Below, one piece after another: positions 1 through 10,006 of a stretch of 64,000 nt of DNA. Source of the stretch: Elusimicrobiota bacterium (GTDB taxonomy: Bacteria > Elusimicrobiota > Elusimicrobia > FEN-1173); assembly GCA_016721625.1 (NCBI GenBank), contig JADKHR010000001.1:992001-1056000 (forward strand). The letters are read 5' to 3'. A program made the translations under genes and the position numbers. The notes below the pieces were generated by a model, which worked only from the letters and a program-made list of their open reading frames with translations, made no database searches and was not told the DNA's origin. How positions within the stretch are numbered: the first letter of the stretch is position 1; each line of letters begins with the position of its first letter.

Positions 1-318
1 CACGATCTTTGCCAGCTCATGGGCCCTATCCCGAAAAATCAGAGCCGTGGCGCGAAGCACGTCGCCACGACGAACGGGCGTCGCCTGAGACCATTCGACC
101 TGTGCCCGTTTGGCGCTCTCCACCGCCGTATTGACATCGGCCTTTCCCGAGCGGGCCACTCGGAAGAGAGCTTCCCCGGTGGCCGGGGACAGTTTAGAAA
201 AAGAATCTCCGGAAGCCGCCTTGCATTCCTCATTGTCGATCCAATTGCCGATTTCCGATGGATAGGAAACGTCGGGAAGGACAGGGATCGAACCGGTGTT
301 CTGTGCCTCTTTACCCAT
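1..318 (-). CDS. Aldehyde dehydrogenase, N-terminal part (cut by window edge)
   Basis: The frame opens at an ATG (318..316) with an AAGGAG ribosome site six bases upstream. It stays open for 106 codons to the window edge. The short leader is followed by the family N-terminal pattern: a turn SPATGEALFRV at about residues 44-54, then a helix with V-E-S-A-K-R-A-Q and the segment PVRRGDVLR. Enzymes of this family oxidise aldehydes with NAD(P). The cofactor loop and catalytic Cys lie beyond the window, so substrate and activity cannot be judged. It follows an SDR gene by 14 bases and is the last visible gene of the polysaccharide locus, so a role in making a sugar precursor is possible (inference). 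The family call is fairly sure. Confidence 0.8.
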   Translation of the reverse strand, partial: MGKEAQNTGSIPVLPDVSYPSEIGNWIDNEECKAASGDSFSKLSPATGEALFRVARSGKADVNTAVESAKRAQVEWSQATPVRRGDVLRATALIFRDRAHELAKIV

Positions 319-332
319 TGGAATCTCCTTCT

Positions 333-1145
333 TTACCAGGTGGTGAAACCGCCGTCCACCATAAGATTTATCCCCGTCACATATCGGGAAGCGTCCGACG
401 CAAGAAATAAGAAGGGCCCCCGCAAATCGGCTAGCGTCGCCATCCGGGAGAGGGGGACCCGTGCAGTAAATTTAGATTTGAAAGCCCCATCCTGCCCCCC
501 CTCCACGCCACCCGGAGAGAGGGTGTTCACGCGAACGCCCTTCGGTCCCCAAAGAGTGGCCAAAAATTTTGTCAGATTGGCCAAGGCGGCCTTGGAAGCA
601 CCGTAGGCGGGAGGCTTCATAAAAGGCGTTTGACCCGTAAGATGGTCATAAAAGCGTTGGTCCGGAGAAACCGCACTGTAAAGCGATCCGATATTGATCA
701 CAGACCCCTGCCCAGACCTGGCCACCCCTTCTCCGAACACCTGCAAAACCTGGAAAGCCCCTAAGAAGTTCACCTCAAACATTCTGCGCACGTCTTCAAT
801 GGGTATCTCTGAAAAAGTAAAGTTTTTCTTAAGCACGGCGGGAGGCTGATCGATTCCGGCATTATTGACAATGACCGCCAAGGAAGATTTTCTTAGGGCG
901 CGGTCCCTGGCCTTTTCCAGGTCCCGCCGCGAGGTGACATCGCCCCGCTCCAAAATCAACCGCGATTTGTATTTTTTAGCCAGGGCGGAAAAGGACGGGG
1001 ACACAGGGACTCCTTTCCGGTCAAGCGCCAGAACCCAGGCGCCGGCAGAGAGCGCCGTCTCCACCCAGAGATGGCCAAGCTTTCGAGAGCGCCCGTGACC
1101 AAAACCCTCGCCCCGCCAAACCAAAAGAGGGCTGGAAGAAGCCAT
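333..1145 (-). pseudogene. SDR oxidoreductase with two compensating frameshifts near the N-terminus
   Basis: A 270-codon frame is a clear classical SDR from about residue 20 on: NNAG (expected after strand 4), the catalytic Y-G-A-S-K, a Ser in N-I-G-S, and the family ending L-A-S-D-A-S-R-Y-V-T-G with V-D-G-G. The cofactor motif is not in this frame. It is readable one frame over at about 1085-1110 as R-V-L-V-T-G-A-L, after which the main frame resumes with K-L-G-H-L-W. Two opposite one-base shifts about 45 bases apart explain this, one in the T/G-rich run and one at a CTCGAAAG site. As written, the protein would lack its NAD(P)-binding loop. The stop lies 14 bases from the aldehyde dehydrogenase start. 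It begins one base after the neuB stop. It may be truly inactivated or a sequence error. Confidence 0.75.
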
Positions 1146-1146
1146 T

Positions 1147-2213
1147 TTAGGCGGTCACCCGATCGGGCACCATTTTGAGATCGAATTCTTGGTCTTCAAC
1201 CATGGGTGTGGAAAGCGTTTTTCCAACCAACCGATCCATCTCATAGGGAGGGAGCCCGTCGCCGGGGGATTTAATGGCGATGTCCGCAGACGTGAGAACG
1301 TGTCCCGCGGGCAAGGGCCGGGCCGCCACCAGCTTTTTCCCCATCTTCAAAAGAGGTTTTTGTTCGGAGGCGAACGTGCGCTTCACTCCGGTTCCCAAGG
1401 CTAACCGCAACCGCTGAAGATCCCGGACCATTTTTTTCAAGCCCACGGGTTCTAGCGAAAAAGCGTGATCGGTTCCCTTCAATGCCCGGTTCAACGTGAA
1501 ATGCTTTTCAATCACCCGAGCGCCCAACACATACGCCGCCACCGCCATGGCGATGCCGCTGTCGTGGCTGGAAAACCCGATGGTCGCTTCCGGGAACTCT
1601 CGCCGGAACGTTGAGATCACATTGAGTTCCAACTCCTCAAAGGCGGGCGGGTATCCCGCTGTACATTGAAGGATGGCAATTTGGGAGTTGATGGACAGAA
1701 TGGCTTCGCACATCCGCTTCACATCCTCAACGCACCGCCACCCGTGCTGATGACCAGAGGCTTCTTGAACGATGCCAAATATTTGATCAACGGAATGTTC
1801 TTCAAATCACCGGAAGCAATCTTATAGGCAGGCACGTCTAAGTCTTCCAGGAAATCGGCGCTTTTAAAATCGAAAGCCGTCGCGAAGAAGGTGAGTCCCA
1901 GTTCTTTGGCGAGCTTTTGCAATTCCTTGTATTCGTCCTTGCCGAATTCGAGCGCTTCCCGGTGCAGACCGTAGGTGGGGCCGTAGCTGTTTTCGTTGTC
2001 GTAAGGCTGATGGTACATGGCCTTGGTGTATAGGGACTTGTTGTCACGCTTCTGGAGTTTTACAGAATGCGCGCCGCACTCTTTGGCCGCCCTGAAGAGT
2101 TCTTTGCAGGTATCGACGTCCCCTTGGTGGTTGTGCCCAATCTCCGCAATAACATAGGCGTCCGAATCATCCCGGATGTCAAATCCGTCCAACCGCAAAA
2201 GCCGCTTATACAT
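1147..2213 (-). pseudogene. neuB: NeuB-family sialic/nonulosonic acid synthase, split by one frameshift
   Basis: Two frames form one NeuB-family protein of about 355 residues. The N-terminal piece (2213 to 1719) starts with an ATG behind AAAGGAG and carries V-I-A-E-I-G-H-N-H-Q-G-D, K-L-Q-K-R and Y-K-I-A-S-G-D, ending in the barrel motif I-S-T-G-G-G. The C-terminal piece (to 1147) has the end of the barrel (G-F-S-S-H-D, V-I-E-K-H-F-T) and a C-terminal SAF antifreeze-like domain (L-P-A-G-H-V-L-T ... V-G-K-T-L). The frames join at about 1728 if one G is restored in TTGAGG, giving G-G-A-L-E-D-V-K-R. The family condenses phosphoenolpyruvate with an N-acetylated hexosamine to make a nine-carbon acid sugar. 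It lies between a GT-B transferase and the SDR. The exact sugar is unknown. Confidence 0.85.
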
Positions 2214-2242
2214 ATAGGTCTCCTTTAGTTATGTCGATACTA

Positions 2243-3706
2243 TTATTTATTATTTTTCGAAGCGTCCTTCCCCCCCCCTCTGGGGTGTGAACGTCTGGTC
2301 CGCACGCCCTTGCATAAAGGGGCGGGAAAATGAGTGTTCCCCTGGGCTTCGCGCTCAATGGCTTCCGCCATGATATCTCCGGCCGACCGCGCGGGGCCAA
2401 GAGGCCAGACGAATTTGCGTATGAAGTTTTTTCTCTCCGCTCGCTTTTCGTCCTTTCCTCCCGAGATATCAGCAAGGAGGTTGACGCACGATTCAAACCC
2501 GTCCGCCATGGCCAGCGCCTCGAATTTTGCCAGCACTTTGAAATGCAAGGCCGTTGTCTGGGTGGCCGAGAACTCCGGCAGGAGAAGAGCCACCGTTGGC
2601 CGATCACAAATCAAGGTGTCTAACATTCCGGAAGTGTTGAGCCCTACGGCCGCGACGCAACGTGAGATCACACCGAAAAACTCAGCGATGGCCCGAGGAG
2701 TGTCAGGGGGAGAGTCTCTCAAGTCTTCGGGTTTTTGGGGCCACACAGCGAAACCTTCGGTCAGCAACACAGAAAGCTTGACCACTTGGGAGGGATGCGG
2801 CCGGACAAGCACGTCCAGACCGCTTAACGCCGGATGCTGAGAAGATTTGATTAACGCCGCGAGCCGCCGGATGACCCAAGCCTCATCCGGCGCAATGTTG
2901 GGCGAGGATCCTAGGTAAAGAACGAAAGGTTTATCCGGGGCCCTCGTGAGGGATTGGGAGACCTTTGCATAGGCGGCGCCGCTGTCCTGGGGGTCTCGCC
3001 ATTTGTCAAAAAAGGGCGCACCTGCGACGACAATTTGGTCGGATGTGAACCCATGAAGTTCAACAGCTTCCCGGTGGTGTTCCTCATTCCACACCAAGAG
3101 GCGGTCCGGGCGCGCATGAAACATTCCTTTCGTGGTGAGGTTGTCCCAGCTCAAAACAATCCCCACCGTTGGCAACCCGAGAAACTGGGCCGCCTTAAGG
3201 TATTCAATTTCTTCCGAGAAACGCATGTTTAATGGCGACAAAACCACGACATCGGGCAGATCTGCGGCGATCGCACGAACGATGACTTGATCTGCCCCGG
3301 CCACGCATTCCAACGCCTTGTGAAATGACCTGAGCAACGGGCCAAACACCAACCGCCGCAAAAATGGAATCCTCGCGATGGCCCGGAATTCTCTATTGAG
3401 GTACCGCTCCCATCGGGCACAATAGAAGCCCGATTGGCCTCTCCTGCCAAGATAACGGGAATAGGTCACCGCCTCCCGCAGGGGAAAAAGGAAACGTCGC
3501 ATGGGTCCTGACCGCCGCCGGGACCACGCCCATGCGGCCGACGGCGTTTTGCGTAAGAATTCATCCAACGCCTCCCGTGATTTTCCCCGGCTCCATTCCT
3601 CATCCACGAGGATCCTGACGCGGTTCCCTCGCCGACACAGAGACTCCAACACGGACACATGGTAGACGAAATGCGCCGTGGAGCGGATGACGAAAAGAAC
3701 GTTCAA
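2243..3706 (-). CDS. GT-B-fold glycosyl/glycerophosphotransferase-like protein
   Basis: About 487 residues. The best start is a TTG (3706..3704) overlapping the upstream TGA as TTGA. It opens with M-N-V-L-F-V-I-R-S-T, a typical Rossmann first strand, whereas an ATG far upstream would read through the neighbouring gene. Landmarks are S-W-D-N-L-T-T-K-G (about 187-195), the R-P-H-P motif (302-305) and a later N-T-S-G-M-L-D with P-T-V-A-L-L (about 365). These resemble CDP-glycerol glycerophosphotransferase and capsule-type GT-B enzymes, with donor binding in the C-terminal half. No signal peptide or membrane span is seen, so it is probably cytoplasmic. It lies between a sugar methyltransferase gene and neuB, consistent with chain assembly. 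The donor is unknown. It is one of the few genes of this locus with an uninterrupted frame. Confidence 0.7.
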   Translation of the reverse strand: MNVLFVIRSTAHFVYHVSVLESLCRRGNRVRILVDEEWSRGKSREALDEFLRKTPSAAWAWSRRRSGPMRRFLFPLREAVTYSRYLGRRGQSGFYCARWERYLNREFRAIARIPFLRRLVFGPLLRSFHKALECVAGADQVIVRAIAADLPDVVVLSPLNMRFSEEIEYLKAAQFLGLPTVGIVLSWDNLTTKGMFHARPDRLLVWNEEHHREAVELHGFTSDQIVVAGAPFFDKWRDPQDSGAAYAKVSQSLTRAPDKPFVLYLGSSPNIAPDEAWVIRRLAALIKSSQHPALSGLDVLVRPHPSQVVKLSVLLTEGFAVWPQKPEDLRDSPPDTPRAIAEFFGVISRCVAAVGLNTSGMLDTLICDRPTVALLLPEFSATQTTALHFKVLAKFEALAMADGFESCVNLLADISGGKDEKRAERKNFIRKFVWPLGPARSAGDIMAEAIEREAQGNTHFPAPLCKGVRTRRSHPRGGGKDASKNNK

Positions 3707-4841
3707 CGGGCCCTCTCTACCGACGCGCGGGCCGTAACCCTTCCGATCAAATGCGCGTACCCCGACGAATACAAATCCGACCTTCTCCCGAAGGAAAAGG
3801 AAGCCATCTGACGGAGGGCCTGCCTGACCCGGCTCAGCCAAGGGCCCGATGGGGAGGTCCGAGGAACAAAAAAATCATTGTGCGCGCGTTCTAAAACGGA
3901 GATCTTTCGGAGATCGTAGTGCCGGCGCATGATGGCAATCAAATCGTTCAGCTGCGGGTTGTATTTGGGTTTCCACATGTTGAGGCTATACAATGTGGGG
4001 CATCCGGCGGCCTCCACAGCGGACACGTAGAATTCAACTTGCGTGGCGGTCATTTCCTGAAACGACACCATGTTGAGAGTCAAATCAATCCGTGGAAAGG
4101 AAATATCGCCGAAGGCAAAATTTGGCAAAAAAATGAAGTCGAAGCTGTCCCATTGGTCCGCCAGGATCGCCAGGGGAGTTTCTCCATAGATCCACATCCG
4201 CGCGCGGGGAAAAACCGTGCGCAGGTAAACAGCGGAAAAGAGAAACAACTCTGGGAAATCGACAATAACATAGGTGGAGAAAGGAAAAATCGACTTGAAT
4301 TGGTAGGCGAACCCGCCCCACCCCCCGATTTCGCAGACTGTGCGCCGGACTCCCGGCGCCGCCGCCAGGCCGGAAGCTCTCCCGATCGGTCCAACGCGAG
4401 GAGCGCCTCGTAATATTTCAAGGTGTCCAAGTTGATCAGACCTCGGTCCGTCTGGTACCCAAACCCGCCCAACAGGGGCGACTCCGGGACCCAAAGGCCG
4501 ACCGAGTCTTGCCGGTTCAACGAGTTCAACCGCCCAAGAAACACGGTTCGTAGCTTGTCCTTCAAGGTTCGGTAATCGTAAACTCGCACACCCGTGATGT
4601 GAAAGCAATGATGCCGGAGCTTCGCGATCAGCCGGGGAGATGCCTCCAGCATATAATCGAAATTTTCCATTTCCTCCCGCCAATAATCACTGGGATGATT
4701 TCTCCCGTCCCCGGCAGGGCCTGGTTTTTCGCGCATGGCCACCACCAAATCGCGGACATGTTGGTAATAACGATAGACCTCCGCGAGGGAAGCGCCCGGT
4801 TGTTCGGTGCCCAAGTCCGAGGAAGCGCTTTTGACCGTCAT
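3703..4841 (-). pseudogene. Sugar O-methyltransferase-like protein, one frameshift (copy 1)
   Basis: An N-terminal frame (4841 to about 4370) contains D-Y-W-R-E-E-M-E-N-F-D-Y-M and G-L-I-N-L-D-T-L-K-Y-Y-E. A second frame (about 4370 to 3703) contains C-E-I-G-G-W-G-G-F-A-Y, V-I-V-D-F-P-E-L and T-L-N-M-V-S-F-Q-E-M. Restoring one base in the C/G-rich stretch near 4370 joins them into about 379 residues. The layout matches the putative sugar O-methyltransferases of polysaccharide clusters: an S-adenosylmethionine site at the E-I-G-G-x-G-G-F loop and an Asp after strand 2. A close paralogue is fused to a glycosyltransferase at 7591..9986, where the loop has one more Gly. The start has no good ribosome site and lies 16 bases after a decayed glycosyltransferase piece. 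The downstream gene starts inside its stop codon. Confidence 0.7.
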
Positions 4842-4857
4842 TTCAGGAGGGTGCCTG

Positions 4858-5294
4858 TCACAGGATGCACGCGCGCATTAACAACACTCGAGGCCCAGAG
4901 GCGCAAAAACCACGCTCCCTTTTTTCTAAGCACACGCGCCAGACTCGCACCAATTTGCTGTCACAACTCGAACCAAAGGAAAACGGCAATTTTCCAAGAA
5001 AGGAGCGGCCTGGGGTTAGATGGAGAGTCTTGGCGTGGGACCACCCAAAAACGGAGTCACGGTCCAGGACAGCCACCAGATGGCTCAACCAACGGAGATG
5101 CGCGGAGTAATGATTGCCAAACCAGCTAAAATATTTAGCAGAAAAAACGTCCCGCCCGGCGTCCGCTGGCCGTTCATCATAAATCACCACGCGGATATCC
5201 TGATGAGATTTGGCCAAGACCGACCTGAGAGGGACAAATGGGGAGATCGGTTGCACACGGGGATGCCAATAACGATTAGCGAGCGTTCACACAT
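4858..5294 (-). pseudogene. GT2 glycosyltransferase remnant (frameshift plus internal loss)
   Basis: The ATG at 5294..5292 overlaps the end of the preceding gene by eight bases. It begins M-C-E-R-S-L-I-V-I-G-I-P-V-C-N-R-S, the usual first strand of a GT2 enzyme. After about 20 codons the frame must shift by one (near 5238) to continue R-S-V-L-A-K-S-H-Q-D-I-R-V-V-I-Y-D-E, then S-W-F-G-N-H-Y-S. Against the two full GT2 domains nearby, roughly 45 residues between the nucleotide-binding strand and the A-W-F-x-D-H-D-like segment are missing. Everything after the segment S-H-A-K-T-L-H-L is unrecognisable. It is therefore a decayed copy, probably once linked to the methyltransferase that follows. 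Activity is very unlikely. Confidence 0.65.
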
Positions 5295-7594
5295 GGGGGA
5301 CGCACTCCGGACCCACCGTTACTGTGGCCGCTTCCGTCACGATGTCCGCACGCGTTGGAATCCCCAACGCTTGGTCCAAGGTTTTCATGGCACGAGAACG
5401 AAGCATTCCATTGAGGTCGAGGGCAGGGAACGGCGCCTCACATTTCGCCAGGGCTCGTTCAAATTCATTCGCATTTTCGGGCCGAACTGGAAACAAAATG
5501 GCTTCAACTCAGGCGGCAAGCGCTGATGTAGGTTCGGCGTAAGAAGGACGTAACAATTTGTCACCAATGCATCGAGAATTTTAGTCTTGAAGCCCCGTCC
5601 AAAGTCCGAGAATACAGCCATGGCCCGCGCTTTCCTCAATGCTTCGAAAGGCGATGGTAAAATCCCCCATTGTTCGACCCGGGTGGAAGTCACTCCTTTC
5701 TCAGTCTCCCCAGTCAGCGCAAACTTCCAACCCAGCGCCCGCTCCGACAAACCGTCCACGGACTTACGGAACCGTCGCGCGTTGTCAATAGCAAGCGTCC
5801 CCGATAGAACGGCGCCTAAGGAGACGCACAATTTCTCTTTCGGATGAGAGGCCGGCCCGCTCGGAAGATACAGGGTTGGCAGGAAATAAGGCGCGCACAA
5901 GACGTGGGCCCGCCCCGCCAGCCACTGATAATAACGAACATCCCCCTCCGCGATACAGAGGACATAATCGGCCTCCGATGCGGCCCAGAGGTCGGCAAAA
6001 AACAACCGGAACAAAGCCCTCAGGCTTCCCTGTTTGAATGACCCAAGGCCGCCGGCTCGAAAATAGTCCCAGCGGTGAAGAAATTCAGCGTTGTGGGCCC
6101 GGTAGAGAACGGGCGAAGAGCTGTGACGTTTCAAATACGCGATCGACCGCGGAAAGGTGCTTGGAATATCCAGCAAGAAGGCTCCGTAGCGTCCCATTTC
6201 AATACGTTGAAGCAACAACGACAACGCGCCGTCGTCCCGCTCCACGTATAATTCCTCCGACAGGATTTGTCGCTTCGCAAAATATTCTTTCCGCCCTTCT
6301 GCATCCTTTCGACTTCCGTGATAAAAGAGGTTGGGATCCCCCATATTATTCGCGGGAAGGATGTGAAGGACGGGCTTTCCCGCCTGAAGTCGCCGAGGGG
6401 GCTCCGAGAAGAACGCTCGCCGAATCCGCGCGTGGATAGACTTTCTGATTAACTTCCCAGTTCCCCACAAATATCGGGCCCAAAACATCGACCCTGCCAT
6501 TTTTCGACGGACCCGTCGCCGCCAACGCTTGGCGCCCACATGGATCCCATAAGCCCAACGAACCAGCCGCAGGCGCTCAAACATCTCGTCGATCTCCCAG
6601 GCAGGCGCCAGAGGGGACGCACCTTTCCCACATCCAACCGCCTGTATCCAGTCGTCCCAATTCGACTGCGGAGGGTCCGCCATCCGTAATTCTTCTCTCA
6701 GCAATGGCGCGAGTTTCTTCGTCATTTGCCGGAAGAACCCCCAACCAAGATACTGGCGACGGAGGGCCCTTCCGGGGTCCTCGCCGGGTTCCCCTAGCCG
6801 GAAAAAAACCGTCGACATCGAAAGGACTGGCATCGCTTTGGGGTTGTCCGCCGCAAACAATTGTTTCAATTGTCTTTGCACCAACAGTACAGGTGCTGCG
6901 GGTTTGGCGGTTTCCCGTCGATAGCGAATGGCCTTTGGTTCAAAACGAATCCCCATGCAAATGCAGTTCGGCCAGAAGAATACGGTCGGGAAGAATTTCC
7001 TCGCGAAAAAACCACAGCGAGCAAGTATCGTGCTTCGAATCAGTCCGTACACCGCTTCCCCGGACCCCATGGCGTCATGGGACGCCGCCTCCAGGCGCGC
7101 CCAGGGAGGCATATCAGCGCTGTCAAAGTGAACGGGAACCTGTCCTAATTCATGCCCGGCCAAATCGATCCGGTGGGTCCTCCCATGGGCGAGGACCGAA
7201 CCCGCTTCCCTGTCCAGCCGCTCCCTCAAATGGAGGAGCCAGTCCCGATGTAAAAGGTCGTGGTCCCCGCACCAGGCGAAGTATTCCGCCCCGGTTTCTT
7301 GAATGGCCCAGCGGGCACACTCGGCCCATGCCCTCACCATCCCTTGACGAGCGGGAGATCTCCGGAGAGATAGGCGCGGCTCGCGCCGAGCAAACTCCTC
7401 CAAAATCTCTTGTGAACGATCGAAGGACCCATCATTCAAAGCGAACACCCGGAATTCCCCATCCGATTGAGAAAAGAGGCTCTCCAGGGTTTCTCCCAGG
7501 AAGGTGGCGCTGTTGTGAACGGGGATTCCCAGGGCCACCCCCCGCCTTTCCCCTCCCCGCGCGCGATTCCGTTTCCGGACATCCCGGTGTTCAT
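5287..7594 (-). pseudogene. Bifunctional glycosyltransferase (GT2 domain + GT-B domain), two frameshifts
   Basis: The start is taken as the ATG at 7594, which overlaps the upstream TGA as ATGA. About 18 codons later a run of six G (plus-strand C at 7538-7543) shifts the frame into the long open one. The N-terminal half is GT2: V-A-L-G-I-P-V-H-N-S, A-L-N-D-G-S-F-D-R-S and A-W-C-G-D-H-D. The C-terminal half is GT-B-like: R-A-H-N-A-E-F-L-H-R, V-S-L-G-A-V, G-R-G-F-K-T-K-I-L-D-A-L. Its natural end is one frame over: restoring one G near 5508 gives E-A-I-L-F-P-V-R-P-E-N-A-N-E-F, stopping at 5287. About 769 residues if repaired. Such fusions usually add two sugars in sequence (inference). As written it would use a different start and a wrong tail. 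Confidence 0.65.
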
Positions 7595-9986
7595 CCGAAA
7601 CTCGCCTCGGCCGCGTCCCGGACCCGTGTCGGCCCGGCCGACGTCCGGAGCCGCCCACACACATGGAGGTATTTCGGCGCATAAAATTCGGCCCGCATCC
7701 CGGCCCACCCCACGCCAGGAGGAAGCGTCACCGCCCGCGCGGTCGTCGACATGTCGAGCGTGGTATAATCCACGGGCAGGACATCGATTAAGGTCAAATC
7801 ATAGTGGCGCGCAAGGAGGGGATTCAGGTCCTCCAATTCGCGGTTGTATTTGGGGCGCGACCGATTCAGGGAGTAAAGCCGGGGGGTTCCGAGTTCCGCT
7901 GATTTTTCCAGATAACCTTCGACCTGGCCTTTCGTCATTTCCTGAAACGACACCATGTTGAGGGTCAGGTCGACGCGCGGGGGCTCAAAACCCGCCAGAA
8001 ACGTGTTGGGCAAAAAGATGAAATCTTGGCTCTCCCAATCGGCGAAGAGGTCCCGATCCGGCACGTCTCCGTACATGCGGATCCTGGCCGCGGGGAACAC
8101 CGACCTCAAATAGGTCGCCGAAAAAAGGAAGAGTTCAGGCAAATCGATGATGACGTAAGTGGTGTCGGGACGCCACACCTTGAAATGGTAGGCAAATCCC
8201 CCCCACCCGCCACCGATCTCCCACACCATGGCCCGTCGCCCGGATAGGGAGAGTTCTTCCAGGAACCCAGCTCGGTCCATCGCGATCAAAGCCTCGTAAT
8301 ATTTCAGGGTATCGAGATTGACTAGAGAGCCCCCGATGTTGAATCCGAATCCCCCCAGCGCGCCGGACTCCTGAACGAACAGTCCTCGGTCGTCCATCCC
8401 GGAGAGGGCGGAGTTTCATCTCATGCAAGCCGCGCCGACGGTCCTGGTTGGACCTGTAATCCCACCTCAAACCCGTTAGTGGTAGGTGTGTTGCCGCAAC
8501 CGTTCGATGATGCGCGGGGACGCCTCCTCCATGTAATCGAAGTTAGCTAGTTCCTCTTTCCAATAGTCGCTGGCCGGACCGGCCCCGTCGCCTTTTTGAG
8601 CTACCTGGATTGCCCGGACTCGGTCCCGGACGGTCAGGAAATAAGCGAAGGCGGCTGCCTTATCGGCCGGGCTTCCCGTCCATCCTCCGCGTCCTGCCCG
8701 GAGCGGGTCCAAGGCGGGTGGCACCGGGCCGAGTCGTATCCCCGCCTCCCGCGGACCGTTTCCCCCAACCGCCGGCGCCCCGGCCAATCGATACCATATA
8801 TTCCGGAACCGCTTCCTCATCTGACGGCCAACGGGCTGCCAGCGGTTTTCCCCCCGTCGCCAAATCGAAACGAACCGTTCGAGCCCACTGACCCCCGACG
8901 GGGGCGTCTTAGACAAAGGTGATTGCACGGGTTTAGCAAAGGGCGCTTTCGCCCTCGCATTTTCAAATTTCGCACGGACGTGGGCCAGCACATGGCGGAC
9001 GTCCAGCAATTCATCGCGGGACGCCACGGGCGCCTGCGCGAGATGATTTAGGATAAACTTAACGAGGGGGCCCAGTCGCGGATCGTTTTCCGCGCTTTCC
9101 TCTCGAATAAGTTCCCGATGCTTATAACCCATTTTGGTCGCGTAAAGAGTGGCATGCCACCAGCGGGCCAGCAACTGTTCCTCCGTCTCCTCCTTCGCGA
9201 ACCGGGCGTTTCGAATAAAGAACGTCACGTGCGACGTCACGGGAAACCTCGGCGCCCCCCCCGTCGGCGAAAAAAGAGTGCTCAATTGGCGCTGGATCGC
9301 GGCACGGTCCTTGGAGGTGTATGCGGTCAATCGGCGAAACCGTTGAACCTCCGATACGCATCGGACCCCCCCGTGAAGATTGATTTCGGAGACCAACAGG
9401 CGGTCCGGATAAATTTCGTCCCGAAAGAATCCGCACGATTGGAGAGCGGGATAACGAAATAATCCGTAGACTGCATCCCCGGCCCCAATAGACAAGCCCG
9501 TGGCCCGGTCCACACGGGTCCATACGTCGTCCATTGACGTATCGAACCTAACGGACATGGGCCTCAAGACCTCCCCTTCCATGGACATATGAAACGTGTC
9601 GGCATAGGCGAGACTGAGCGCGCGGTCGCTTTCCAACGCTTGAACCAGCCCCTCCAACCATTCCGGCGAAACGCGGTCGTGGTCACTGAACCAGGCAAAA
9701 TAAGCGGGAGGTCCGGATTCAGACGCCAGCTCGGCCACACGGCGCCAGGCGCCGATCATCCCCAGGCGCCCGCCTCCGTGAACCAGGCGAAAACGAGAGT
9801 CCCCCCTTTCCTCGGCCCGCAAGATGTCCAAGGACCCATCCTGGGACCCATCGTCGAAGAGGATGGCTTCAAAATCGCGGTGGCTTTGTCCCCGAAGACT
9901 ATCAAGGCTTCCTTCAGGAAGCGAGGCCCGATTATAAACGGAATCCCACCACCAAACGCTGACGCTCCCCGGATGACACGCTCATA
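7591..9986 (-). pseudogene. GT2 glycosyltransferase fused to sugar O-methyltransferase, several frameshifts (copy 2)
   Basis: The start is the ATG at 9986 behind AAGGGGG. The first strand is broken at 9931-9950, where two one-base losses hide G-I-P-V-Y-N-R. The frame then reads F-D-D-G-S-Q-D-G-S and A-W-F-S-D-H-D (GT2), a long helical middle, then D-Y-W-K-E-E-L-A-N-F-D-Y-M of the methyltransferase. It stops at 8476. After one base is restored, a neighbouring frame continues L-T-G-L-R-W-D-Y. One more shift near 8405 leads into G-L-F-V-Q-E-S-G-A-L-G-G-F-G and the S-adenosylmethionine loop W-E-I-G-G-G-W-G-G-F. About 798 codons if repaired. It would add a sugar and methylate it or the chain end (inference). 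Its methyltransferase half is a clear paralogue of the gene at 3703..4841. Confidence 0.65.
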
Positions 9987-10006
9987 ATTTTACCCCCTTG
10001 GTTGAC

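Noticed and set aside
2206..2607. 133-codon minus-strand frame just upstream of neuB
   Set aside because: Alternative frame of the GT-B gene end; the coding signal is in the other frame.
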